Assembly (NCBI RefSeq): GCF_001428825.1
Contig: NZ_LMIT01000001.1
Location: 179,889-243,888, forward strand
From: Nocardioides sp. Root240
Lineage (GTDB): Bacteria > Actinomycetota > Actinomycetes > Propionibacteriales > Nocardioidaceae
Length of the DNA stretch: 64,000 nt
Reading direction: 5' to 3'
In this document: positions 1 to 7,360 of the stretch, one piece after another
Layout: each line of letters opens with the position of its first letter
How positions within the stretch are numbered: the stretch's first letter is position 1
Translations under genes and position numbers: made by a program
Notes under the pieces: model-generated
The model's input: the letters and a program-made list of their open reading frames with translations, nothing else
What the model was told of the DNA's origin: nothing
The model's database searches: none

Positions 1-510
1 AACGACGGGCTCACCGACCAGCAGGAGGTGCAGGCCACGAACGGCTGCACCACCGGGCACACCAGCCCGCTGCGTCGTGACACCGACGGCGACGGCCTCG
101 TCGACGGCCCCGAGGCGAAGGGAATCACCATCCGCCAGGTCGTCTTCACCAACGTCGGCCGGCCGCGTCGCGGCAAGGCGATCGGCACCGTGCGCACCAA
201 CCCCTGTGCGAAGGACACCGACCGGGACGGCCTGACCGACAGGCAGGAGGTCGTCGGCGTCCGGATCAACCAGCGGGTGCAGCGCTACAAGCGCGACGGC
301 GGCTGGTACACGATCACCACCCGGCGGTCGAACCCGCTCAAGAAGGACACCGACGGTGACGGCCTGACCGACAAGCAGGAGGTCACGGGCAGCGCGAACC
401 GGCGCTTCAAGATGCACCGGACCGACCCGACCGTCGCCGACACCGACTGGGGCGGCATCCGCGACGGTCGCGAGATCCGGGTACGACGCACGGACCCGAC
501 ACGGATCTGA
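1..510 (+). CDS. Calcium-motif (thrombospondin type 3-like) repeat protein, 5' end missing
   Basis: The reading frame is open from the first base, so the N-terminus lies outside the window; 169 residues remain. The visible part has regularly spaced acidic loops of the DxDxDG type: DTDGDGLVD, DTDRDGLTD and DTDGDGLTD, a partial NDGLTD at the left edge and a degenerate last copy, DTDWGGIRD. Each loop is followed by a short segment ending in E and G. This pattern belongs to calcium-binding thrombospondin type 3-like repeats of secreted or surface proteins. The function of the whole protein cannot be told from this fragment. The loss of the third Asp in the last copy suggests it no longer binds metal. 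Confidence 0.75.
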   Translation, partial: NDGLTDQQEVQATNGCTTGHTSPLRRDTDGDGLVDGPEAKGITIRQVVFTNVGRPRRGKAIGTVRTNPCAKDTDRDGLTDRQEVVGVRINQRVQRYKRDGGWYTITTRRSNPLKKDTDGDGLTDKQEVTGSANRRFKMHRTDPTVADTDWGGIRDGREIRVRRTDPTRI

Positions 511-548
511 GTCCTCTCCTCCGCGTCCACGACCGCCCGGCCACGCCC

Positions 549-554
549 TAGGGT
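549..554 (+). promoter_or_regulatory. Candidate -10 box of a leaderless promoter (methyltransferase)
   Basis: TAGGGT lies 7 nt before the GTG start at 562 and there is no purine-rich ribosome-binding site. TANNNT at this distance is the actinobacterial signature of a transcript that begins at the start codon. Confidence 0.5.
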
Positions 555-561
555 TGGCGGC

Positions 562-1260
562 GTGGACGCGGAGGAGATCGCCCGATCGGCAGCGCTCGAG
601 CGACGGCACTGGTGGTACGCCGCGCGGCGGGCGCTGGTCCGCCGTACCGTGCGCGACTGGCCGACCGGCCGAGCGATCGACGTCGGCTGCGGGATGGGCG
701 GCAACACCGTCGTCCTGCGGGAGCTGGGCTGGCAGGCGGTCGGGGTGGAGTACACCTCGACCGGCGCGGAGATCGCCGCCTCCCGCGGCATCCCGGTGCT
801 GCGGGGCGACGGACAGCGGCTGCCGGTCGCCGACGGCTCGGTCGACCTGGTGATGTCGACCGACGCGTGGGAGCACATCGACGACGACGTGGCCGTCGCG
901 GCGGAGACCGCGCGGGTGCTGCGCCCCGGCGGCCGGGTCCTGGTCGCCGTACCTGCGGGGATGGCGCTGTGGAGCGGGCACGACGTCGCGCTCGGGCACG
1001 TGCGCCGCTACGAGCGCGACCAGCTCGCCGACCTCGTCCGCGGCGCCGGCCTGGTCATCGACCAGCTGTCGTCGTGGAACGTGCTGCTGCGCCCGGTCGT
1101 CCGCGCGCGGCGGCGCAACAAGGACGCGCCCGAGAGCGAGATGGAGGCCGTCCACCCGGTCCTCAACGCCGGCCTGCGCGCCGCGGTCGGGATGGAGCGG
1201 GTGCTCCCCCTCAAGCGGCTGCCCGGCGTGAGCCTGGTCGTCGTGGCCCACAAACCGTGA
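562..1260 (+). CDS. Class I SAM-dependent methyltransferase
   Basis: This 232-residue protein has the glycine-rich SAM-binding motif I (AIDVGCGMGGNTVVL, about residues 38-52), an acidic residue after strand 2 (VGVEYT) and a motif near residues 95-109 (DLVMSTDAWEHIDDD) typical of the Methyltransf_11/25 group. The GTG start at 562 is supported by the leaderless-type TAGGGT box just upstream. The stop overlaps the start of the next gene by 4 bp (GTGA), so the two are probably co-translated. The position beside glycosyltransferases and aftD suggests a small-molecule or glycolipid substrate, but the substrate is not known. Confidence 0.85.
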   Translation: MDAEEIARSAALERRHWWYAARRALVRRTVRDWPTGRAIDVGCGMGGNTVVLRELGWQAVGVEYTSTGAEIAASRGIPVLRGDGQRLPVADGSVDLVMSTDAWEHIDDDVAVAAETARVLRPGGRVLVAVPAGMALWSGHDVALGHVRRYERDQLADLVRGAGLVIDQLSSWNVLLRPVVRARRRNKDAPESEMEAVHPVLNAGLRAAVGMERVLPLKRLPGVSLVVVAHKP

Positions 1261-2261
1261 CCCGCTGGGTCGCCGATCCGGGGATCGGCTGGCGGATCCT
1301 GCTGACGGCGACGCTGCCCGAGCCGGCCGGCCTCGCCGAGCGCCTGGGCGCGGTGTCCGCGCAGCAGGCGTGGCCCCCTCCCCCAGCGGTACGGCGGTCC
1401 GACGACCTCGCCACGCTCCGCGCCGGCCTGGTCGACGCCCATCCCGCTCCCCTGCTGGTCGGATCCACCGGCGACCAGCTCGTGCTCTCGGCCCATCACA
1501 GCGCGGTCGACGGCCTCGGCCTGCTCACCCTGCTCGAGCGCCTCGGTGCGGGTGAAGTGCGCTCGGGGGCCCGCGGCGTCGGCAGCCGTCCGACGAGCGG
1601 CAGCGCCGCCCGGACGACGACCCGGCGGCTGCGCGAGGCCCTCCTGCACCCGCCGGCCCGGGTCACGCCTGCTCGCGCCGCGGAGGATCCCACGGCCCCC
1701 GGCGACGTCCTCGTCGAGTGCACCGTGCCCGGCAGCCACCGCACCGCCGCCCTCGTCGACGCCGCGGCCCGTGCCGTCGTCGCCCGTGAGCGGGCGCGCG
1801 GCCGGGCTGCGGAGCACGTGGCGATCGCGGTCGGCGCCGTGCGCGAGCAGGCGGGGGCGGCCGACGGACCCGTCGCGGACCGCAGCGTGCTGCTGCGCCT
1901 GACCGACGTCGAGCGCCTCGACGCGGCCGGCATCGCGACCGCTCTCGCGCAGGCCCCCGTGCAGACCCCACCCTCCACTGCGGCAGGCGGCCACCCGCTC
2001 GTGGCCAAGGCGACCGGAGCGGCGCTGCGCGCCCTGGCGCCGAGGCTGGGCTCCACCTTGCTGGTCTCGCACCTGGGCGAGGTGATGGCGCCCGGCGTCC
2101 GGGCGCTGTCCTTCCACCCGGTCACGGCCGGCGGCACCGGGCTGTCCCTGGGCGCCGTCGGGCTCGACGGCGCCACGGTGCTCACCCTGCGCGGCCGGGC
2201 CGCGCAGTGGAACGACAACGGCCTCGAGCAATTGCTCGAGGCCGTCGTCTCCCTCCTGTGA
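1257..2261 (+). CDS. Condensation-domain-like acyltransferase protein
   Basis: The 334-residue product carries HHSAVDG at residues 80-86. This is the HHxxxDG active-site motif of the superfamily that includes nonribosomal peptide condensation domains, chloramphenicol acetyltransferase and PapA-type acyltransferases. It is shorter than a full condensation domain (about 430 residues), and no adenylation or carrier domains adjoin it, so it is not part of a synthetase module. It starts at a GTG that overlaps the methyltransferase stop, so the two probably act together, perhaps to acylate and methylate an envelope metabolite. That role is inference; the motif is directly visible. Confidence 0.65.
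   Translation: MTRWVADPGIGWRILLTATLPEPAGLAERLGAVSAQQAWPPPPAVRRSDDLATLRAGLVDAHPAPLLVGSTGDQLVLSAHHSAVDGLGLLTLLERLGAGEVRSGARGVGSRPTSGSAARTTTRRLREALLHPPARVTPARAAEDPTAPGDVLVECTVPGSHRTAALVDAAARAVVARERARGRAAEHVAIAVGAVREQAGAADGPVADRSVLLRLTDVERLDAAGIATALAQAPVQTPPSTAAGGHPLVAKATGAALRALAPRLGSTLLVSHLGEVMAPGVRALSFHPVTAGGTGLSLGAVGLDGATVLTLRGRAAQWNDNGLEQLLEAVVSLL
2218..2245. repeat. Perfect 28-bp palindrome at a convergent gene junction
   Basis: ACGGCCTCGAGCAA is followed directly by its reverse complement, giving 14 + 14 bases with no spacer. It lies in the last codons of the condensation-like gene, 36 bp before the end of the convergent DUF3068 gene. It may slow or end transcription from either side. There is no T-run, so a classical intrinsic terminator is uncertain. 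Confidence 0.6.
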
Positions 2262-2280
2262 AGAGGAGATCTGTGTCGGG

Positions 2281-3300
2281 TCAGGCGTTGACCAGCGGCT
2301 TCTCGTCCGCCTTCACGTCACGCTCGCTGCGCGCCTTGCGGCCGAGGAAGAGCCCGCCGACCAGCAGCGCCGCGCCGACAAGGACGAGCAGCAGCGGGAA
2401 CAGCAGGCGCAGGCCGCCGAGCAGCATGGCGTTGTCCTTGGCACCGGTCTGGTCCTTGGTGCCGTTGACGAGGTCCTTGACCTGCTGCGCGGTGTACTGC
2501 ACGGTGCCGTTGAAGACCGGGACGGCCACGCCGTCGTAGCGCAGCTCCTGCATGCGCTCCTCGGTGCGGTTGACGGGCGATCCGGTCTGCGGCTCGACGT
2601 AGAACGTGCGGGTCATCGAGTACCACAGCTCCGCCTCGACGTTGGCGGGGTCGGCGGCGCCGAACTTCGTGCCGGACAGCTCCTGCGTGCCGACCATGGT
2701 CGGCTCGATCGTCTGCACGAACTTGTAGACCTCGAGGCCGTCGACCTTCTCGGTGCCCTCGAACTTCGCGGGAGTGGCCTCGCCGAGGGTGCCGTCCCAC
2801 ACGTCGTAGGACTTCTTCTCGGTGCCGAACGGGAACTTGTAGACCTGACCCTGGCGCTCGAGCGGCGTCTCGACGCGCTCCTGGCCGTCGTAGACCGCCG
2901 TGTCCGAGGTCCACGACTCGCACGACGCGCAGTCGACGGCCGCGCCGCTGACGCCGTCGAAGGGCGCGCGCTCCTGCGTCCGCTGGAACTGCGTGCCGTC
3001 GTCCTGCATGACCGTCGTGGAGTTGACCCACACCACGACACCGTCGGGCGCCTTGGCGCCGGTGTCGGCGATGGTGAAGGACTGGATCGCCAGGTCGTGG
3101 GTCTCCGAGACCAGCGGGCCGGGCTTCTGGATCGACTCCCAGTCGAGGACCTGGGCGCCCTTGGCCTCCAGGTAGGTGGTGCCCTTGTAGTCGGCCGGAA
3201 CCGTCGCGAGGGTGGGGTAGGCGTAGGCGCGGACCAGGACGGCCGCGACGATCATGAAGACACCGAGCCCGATGGCAACGGCGGCAAGCTTGCTGCGCAT
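2281..3300 (-). CDS. DUF3068 (PorA-like) membrane protein
   Basis: This is a 339-residue protein with one N-terminal transmembrane helix (about residues 5-27), a long extracytoplasmic domain, a C-terminal helix (about 291-320) and a short charged tail. Two-helix topology and the sequence style match DUF3068, an actinobacterial family whose mycobacterial member lies near aftD. I chose the ATG at 3300 because GAGAGG sits 8 nt upstream; a GTG at 3309 is also possible. Two cysteines in the extracytoplasmic CASC segment could form a disulphide. The biochemical role is not established; an envelope function fits the neighbours. Confidence 0.75.
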   Translation of the reverse strand: MRSKLAAVAIGLGVFMIVAAVLVRAYAYPTLATVPADYKGTTYLEAKGAQVLDWESIQKPGPLVSETHDLAIQSFTIADTGAKAPDGVVVWVNSTTVMQDDGTQFQRTQERAPFDGVSGAAVDCASCESWTSDTAVYDGQERVETPLERQGQVYKFPFGTEKKSYDVWDGTLGEATPAKFEGTEKVDGLEVYKFVQTIEPTMVGTQELSGTKFGAADPANVEAELWYSMTRTFYVEPQTGSPVNRTEERMQELRYDGVAVPVFNGTVQYTAQQVKDLVNGTKDQTGAKDNAMLLGGLRLLFPLLLVLVGAALLVGGLFLGRKARSERDVKADEKPLVNA

Positions 3301-3312
3301 GGACAGCACCTC

Positions 3313-4539
3313 TCAGACGGCCACGCGAGCATCGCGTGGGTGGTGAAGACCGGACGGCATGGTGCCGCCGGTGAGCATCTCGGTGGTCAGCGCGCGCGCG
3401 TCGGAGCGCATCCGCGACCAGTCGGATCGTGCGGCCCACGCCCGGCAGGCGTCGGCTCGCCGGACCCGGTCGGCCGGGTCCGTGGTGGTGGCCAGGGCGC
3501 TCTCGAGCGCGTCGGCCAGACGGGCGGCGACCACGCCGAGGTCGGCGTCGTCGGGGACCAGCCAGCCGGACTCGCCCTCGAGGATCGAGTCGCGCAGGCC
3601 GGGGACGTCGCGCGCGAGCGTGGGCACGCCCCAGCCCGCGGCGTCGATGACGGCCTGCCCCCACCCCTCGGCGTCGGAGGCGCACACGTGGAGCGCCGCC
3701 CGCGCGAGCAGCCGGTCCTTGTCGGCGGCCGGCAGGTAGCCGTGGAGGACCACCCGGTCGGCGAGGCCGAGCTCGGCGGCGCGGGCGACGAGCCGATCGC
3801 GCTCGGGACCCTGGCCGATGACGTCGACCCGCAGGTCGCGGCCGGCCAGCGCCGCCCGGTCCCGGCACGCGGCGAGGGCCTCGAGCACGAGGTCGACCCG
3901 CTTGTGGGTGACCAGGCGCCCGAGCACGGCGATCCGGTCGGCGTCCTTGGCGGAGGCCTGCTCCCCGTCGTACGACGGCAGGTCGGCCCCGTTGGCGAGG
4001 ATCCGGATGTCACCGGTCCAGCCCAGCTGCTGGCGCATCTCGGTCGCGGTCGACGCGGAGACGGCCGCGGTCGTGCGGCGGGCGTAGACCCGGCGCATCA
4101 GCACCCGCTCCAGCCACCGGCCGAAGGCGGCGACCGGCGCCGGGAAGTGCGCGGTGAACTGCGCCTGGTGCACGTGGTGGACCACGAGCAGCACCGGCGT
4201 GCGGCGGCGCAGCACCAGCGGCGAGAACGACGGCAGCCCGCAGGACGGGTCGATCACCGCGTCCACGTCCCGGCGGTGCCGGAGCAGCCAGCCGAGCGCG
4301 AACGGGATGAACCCGGTGCGGGTGCCGCCCCGGTGGACCTCGATGCCGTCGACCACCTCGTGCGCGGACTGGCCCGCGTCGCGGGCGGTCACGAAGCGCA
4401 CCTCGGCGCCGCCGTCGCGCAGGGCGCGGGCGTACTGCCAGGCGTAGATCTCCGCACCTCCGGCCTGCCGGTGGTCGAGGTCGCGCCAGTTGACGACGAC
4501 GACCCGGCGACCGGACAGCTCCGTGGTGTGCTGGGTCAT
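3313..4539 (-). CDS. GT4-family glycosyltransferase
   Basis: This 408-residue GT-B glycosyltransferase opens with VVVVNWRDLDHRQAGGAEIYAW, trimmed here to the Rossmann-like start and the AGGAEIY nucleotide-sugar fold motif. It has the C-terminal GT4 pattern with a basic cluster (GRLVTHKRVDLVLEAL) and an acidic DAEGWGQAVIDAAGWG segment in the place of the E-x7-E donor-binding motif. It probably transfers a sugar from a nucleotide-activated donor on the cytoplasmic face. Its ATG overlaps the stop of the upstream GT2 gene (ATGA), so the two transferases are translationally coupled. Acceptor and donor cannot be read from sequence. Confidence 0.85.
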   Translation of the reverse strand: MTQHTTELSGRRVVVVNWRDLDHRQAGGAEIYAWQYARALRDGGAEVRFVTARDAGQSAHEVVDGIEVHRGGTRTGFIPFALGWLLRHRRDVDAVIDPSCGLPSFSPLVLRRRTPVLLVVHHVHQAQFTAHFPAPVAAFGRWLERVLMRRVYARRTTAAVSASTATEMRQQLGWTGDIRILANGADLPSYDGEQASAKDADRIAVLGRLVTHKRVDLVLEALAACRDRAALAGRDLRVDVIGQGPERDRLVARAAELGLADRVVLHGYLPAADKDRLLARAALHVCASDAEGWGQAVIDAAGWGVPTLARDVPGLRDSILEGESGWLVPDDADLGVVAARLADALESALATTTDPADRVRRADACRAWAARSDWSRMRSDARALTTEMLTGGTMPSGLHHPRDARVAV

Positions 4540-5393
4540 CGTGGGCTCCGGGTGGGGAGCGCGGCGATGACCGGCACGGCGACGACAGCCGGCAGGGCGA
4601 TCACGGCGGGCAGCGGCATGGGGGACCGCGTGCCTCGGCCGGCCGCCCTGCCGGGCTGCGCCTGGGGGGTGCGGGGGGTCGGGACGAGCCCACGGGTCGA
4701 CCAGGCGATCCGGGCGAGCTCGGCGAAGGCCCCGGCGCCGTGGCGCACGGGGTCGAAGGTGGACCCGGGGACGTCGACCCAGGTCACCGGGATCTCGACG
4801 ACCTCGGCACCGGCCGCGCGCAGCCGGACGAGCAGCTCGACGTCGAACGAGAAGCCCGACGTGCGCAGGCCGGCGACGACCTCGCGGACCAGGTCGCCGC
4901 GGAACATCTTGAAGCCGCACTGGGTGTCGGCGATGCCCGGCACCAGCCGGCTCGCGAGCCGGCGGTAGGCCGCGGCGCCCTTGGACCGGGTCCGGCAGTG
5001 CCGGGCCTCGGTGTCGCTGTCCGCGTGCGCGCGCGAGCCGATCGCGACGTCGGCACCCAGCAGGAGCCGCCGCCAGGCGGCCTCCAGTGCGTCGAGGCCG
5101 GTGGCGCCGTCGGCGTCCATGAAGCACACGAGCTCGGCCTCGGTCGCGAGCAGCCCGGCCCGGACCGCGGCACCCTTGCCACGGCGGGTGCAGCGCACGA
5201 CCCGCACGGGCATCGCGCTCGTACTGGCCGCGCGGGCCACCTCGGCGGTGGCGTCGGTGCTCGCGTTGTCGACGACGAGCACCTCGACCCGTCCGAGCAC
5301 ACCACGGTGCTCGGCGACGTGCCGGCGCAGCGCGTGCAGCGTGCGCGGCAGACGACGTTCCTCGTTGAACGCCGGTATGACGATCTGCAGCAT
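4536..5393 (-). CDS. GT2-family glycosyltransferase (polyprenyl-phosphate sugar synthase-like)
   Basis: The 285-residue protein begins MLQIVIPAFNEERRL, the classic GT-A start. It continues with VVDNASTD and the metal-binding MDADGATG, then the QCGFKMFRG segment common to dolichol- or polyprenyl-phosphate mannosyl- or glucosyltransferase-like GT2 enzymes. The C-terminus is rich in Ala and Pro. I chose the ATG at 5393 because GGGAGG lies 5 nt upstream. It likely makes a lipid-linked sugar used by the nearby membrane-embedded transferases; this is inference from family and context. Confidence 0.83.
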   Translation of the reverse strand: MLQIVIPAFNEERRLPRTLHALRRHVAEHRGVLGRVEVLVVDNASTDATAEVARAASTSAMPVRVVRCTRRGKGAAVRAGLLATEAELVCFMDADGATGLDALEAAWRRLLLGADVAIGSRAHADSDTEARHCRTRSKGAAAYRRLASRLVPGIADTQCGFKMFRGDLVREVVAGLRTSGFSFDVELLVRLRAAGAEVVEIPVTWVDVPGSTFDPVRHGAGAFAELARIAWSTRGLVPTPRTPQAQPGRAAGRGTRSPMPLPAVIALPAVVAVPVIAALPTRSPR

Positions 5394-5490
5394 CGGACCC
5401 TCCCAAGCCGTCTGCTCAGACGCCCCCTCCCAAGGGCGTACGGCGAAACCGGGCACCGACCCCTACGGGAGACGGTGCGGCGGTCGACGA

Positions 5491-5622
5491 CTACTGGTCC
5501 GAGTAGCTGTAGAGCTGCTCGTTGCTGACGGACTTCTGGTCGCTCTGCGCGGCGTGGACGCCGGTGACGAGCACAGCCGTCGATGCCAGGGCACCGACGA
5601 TCGTCGAAATGATGATGTTCAT
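5491..5622 (-). CDS. DUF2613-type small secreted or membrane protein
   Basis: This is a 43-residue ORF with an N-terminal hydrophobic segment (MNIIISTIVGALASTAVLV) ending at a signal-like VHAA, and a C-terminus rich in Tyr and Ser (NEQLYSYSDQ). A strong GGGAGGGG ribosome-binding site lies upstream of the ATG at 5622. In mycobacteria a small secreted DUF2613 protein is encoded directly beside aftD, and the same arrangement here supports the call although the sequence is too short for certainty. It is probably co-transcribed with the upstream membrane genes, after a 52-bp gap. Confidence 0.6.
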   Translation of the reverse strand: MNIIISTIVGALASTAVLVTGVHAAQSDQKSVSNEQLYSYSDQ

Positions 5623-5674
5623 GCGAAGGTCCCCTCCCAAAGACCAGCGCAGAGCGCCACGCCCCCCATGTCCC

Positions 5675-7360
5675 TCATGTGGTGTGACGCCCGTTACTCC
5701 CTGGTCGGAGTATCCCTGTGGCGCCGACCAAAAGCAAAAGAATCGCCAAACCGTGACCGAAAGACACGAGGATCTCCTGCCAACGGGCCAGGGCGGGACG
5801 GGCGGGTGTCGCGCCCGTGGCGACCGGACCGTCGGCGGCCAGGTCGAGCAGGGTGAGCCCGCCGGCGTCGTACCGGACCTCGGCGGCGGGCACCTCGACG
5901 TCGCCCATCCCCCGCTCGACGAGCACCCACCGCACGCCCAGGTCCCGCAGCGCCGCCGCGGGGTCGTCGGCCTCCAGCGCACCGGCGACGGCGACCACCC
6001 TCGGGTCCTCCGGCGGTACGACGCGGTCGGTGAGCCGGACGCTGTCGTCGACCAGCACGGTGCCGGGCAGGAGGCGCGGCGCCGGGTCGAGGACGGCACG
6101 GCGGTGGTTCCAGTCGAAGCCACGGTAGGAGCCGGCCCACGGCAGCACGACCGTCAGCTCGTCCGGCCCGACGAGGTCGGCGACGTCCGCCCACGCCTGC
6201 GGGTACGACGACCGCTCGATCTCGCCCCCGCCACCCCACGCGAGGCTCGGGAGCAGCAGCACGGGGGCGGCGACCAGCAACCCCACGGCGCTCCAGAGGG
6301 CGCCGCGGCCCGGGCGGATCGCGGCGCGCAGCTGCGTCGCCGCGTGGGCCGCGCCGACAGCGAGGACCAGCCCCAGGGGCGCGAGGAAGCGGTGCGAGTC
6401 CCGCAGCAGGGCGACACCGGGGACGACCTCGCCGACCTGCTCGAGCAGGTCGGCGCCGGCAGCGGTGGTCGGCAGCAGCGCGAGCAGGAGCGCCGTACCG
6501 CCGACGGTGAGCCAGCGCGCCCGGTCGGGCGCGCCCCGCCACAGACCCACGAGCGCGACGACGGACAGCAGGCACGAGAGCAGGACCAGCAGGGCGCTGG
6601 TGCGCTCCCCCGCCAGGATCGAGGTCTTCCAGATCCCGCCGAGCGAGAACAGGCTCGCCAGGGTCCCGGCGCCGGACTCCGCGCGGGCGGCGAAGCCGGC
6701 GAAGACGCCGTCGGTGGACACGTCGACCGCGTCCGCGGTCAGCGCCGGGACCAGCCACGGCAGGTTGGCGAGCACCGCGACGAGCGCGGCCCGCCACCAG
6801 CCCCGGCGGTCCCGGGTCAGGCCGAGGAGCACCAGCACGCCGACGGCCATCACCCCGCTGGACGGGCTGCACACCGCGGAGACGACCAGCACGACGGCGG
6901 CCGGCGCGACGTCGGTCGGGTCACGGCGCAGGCGCAGCGCGGCGAGGGCGACCCACGGCAGCAGGAGGTAGCCGAGCAGGATGGCCCACTGCCCGATCAG
7001 CAGCCGCTCGTGGACCCACGGGTTCCAGCAGAACAGCGTGATCGCGGCCGCCCGGGCGAACCAGGCCTGCTCGCGCACCAGCCGGCCCGCGCCGAGCCCA
7101 CCGGCGAGGAATCCCCCCACCAGCAGGGCCTTCTGGACCAACGCCCCCGGCACGACGTACGTCGCCAGGGAGACGAGCGCGTCCATCGGCACCGCGCGCG
7201 GGAGCGCCCCGTCGAGGCCCAGCCAGGCGGACTTCCACGGCTGGTCGGGCACGAACACCATGTCGCCGACCAGCCAGAACCCGGTGCCGAGCAGCAGCGG
7301 CCCGAGCACGACGAGGGCGACCAGGCCGGTGACCGCCAGGTCGGGTCCCGGTCGTCTCAC
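5675..7360 (-). CDS. Large polytopic membrane protein, GT-C-like
   Basis: The 561-residue protein has many hydrophobic segments through about residue 390, then a soluble stretch and a final helix near the C-terminus (HGLAILLLLVGATGIL). An acidic residue in the first extracytoplasmic loop (VGDMVFVPDQPW) and the repeated WNPW/WERLLI-like loop (FCWNPWVHERLLIGQW) recall GT-C glycosyltransferases that use lipid-linked sugars. It starts at a GTG that overlaps the previous stop by 4 bp, so it is coupled to the gene upstream. An arabinan or other polyprenyl-linked sugar role is inferred from the aftD operon. Confidence 0.65.
   Translation of the reverse strand: MRRPGPDLAVTGLVALVVLGPLLLGTGFWLVGDMVFVPDQPWKSAWLGLDGALPRAVPMDALVSLATYVVPGALVQKALLVGGFLAGGLGAGRLVREQAWFARAAAITLFCWNPWVHERLLIGQWAILLGYLLLPWVALAALRLRRDPTDVAPAAVVLVVSAVCSPSSGVMAVGVLVLLGLTRDRRGWWRAALVAVLANLPWLVPALTADAVDVSTDGVFAGFAARAESGAGTLASLFSLGGIWKTSILAGERTSALLVLLSCLLSVVALVGLWRGAPDRARWLTVGGTALLLALLPTTAAGADLLEQVGEVVPGVALLRDSHRFLAPLGLVLAVGAAHAATQLRAAIRPGRGALWSAVGLLVAAPVLLLPSLAWGGGGEIERSSYPQAWADVADLVGPDELTVVLPWAGSYRGFDWNHRRAVLDPAPRLLPGTVLVDDSVRLTDRVVPPEDPRVVAVAGALEADDPAAALRDLGVRWVLVERGMGDVEVPAAEVRYDAGGLTLLDLAADGPVATGATPARPALARWQEILVSFGHGLAILLLLVGATGILRPGSNGRHTT

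Noticed and set aside
612..1256. An N-terminal extension of the condensation-like gene
   Set aside because: This part is an out-of-frame, Arg-rich shadow of the methyltransferase. The 4-bp overlap start at 1257 is better supported.
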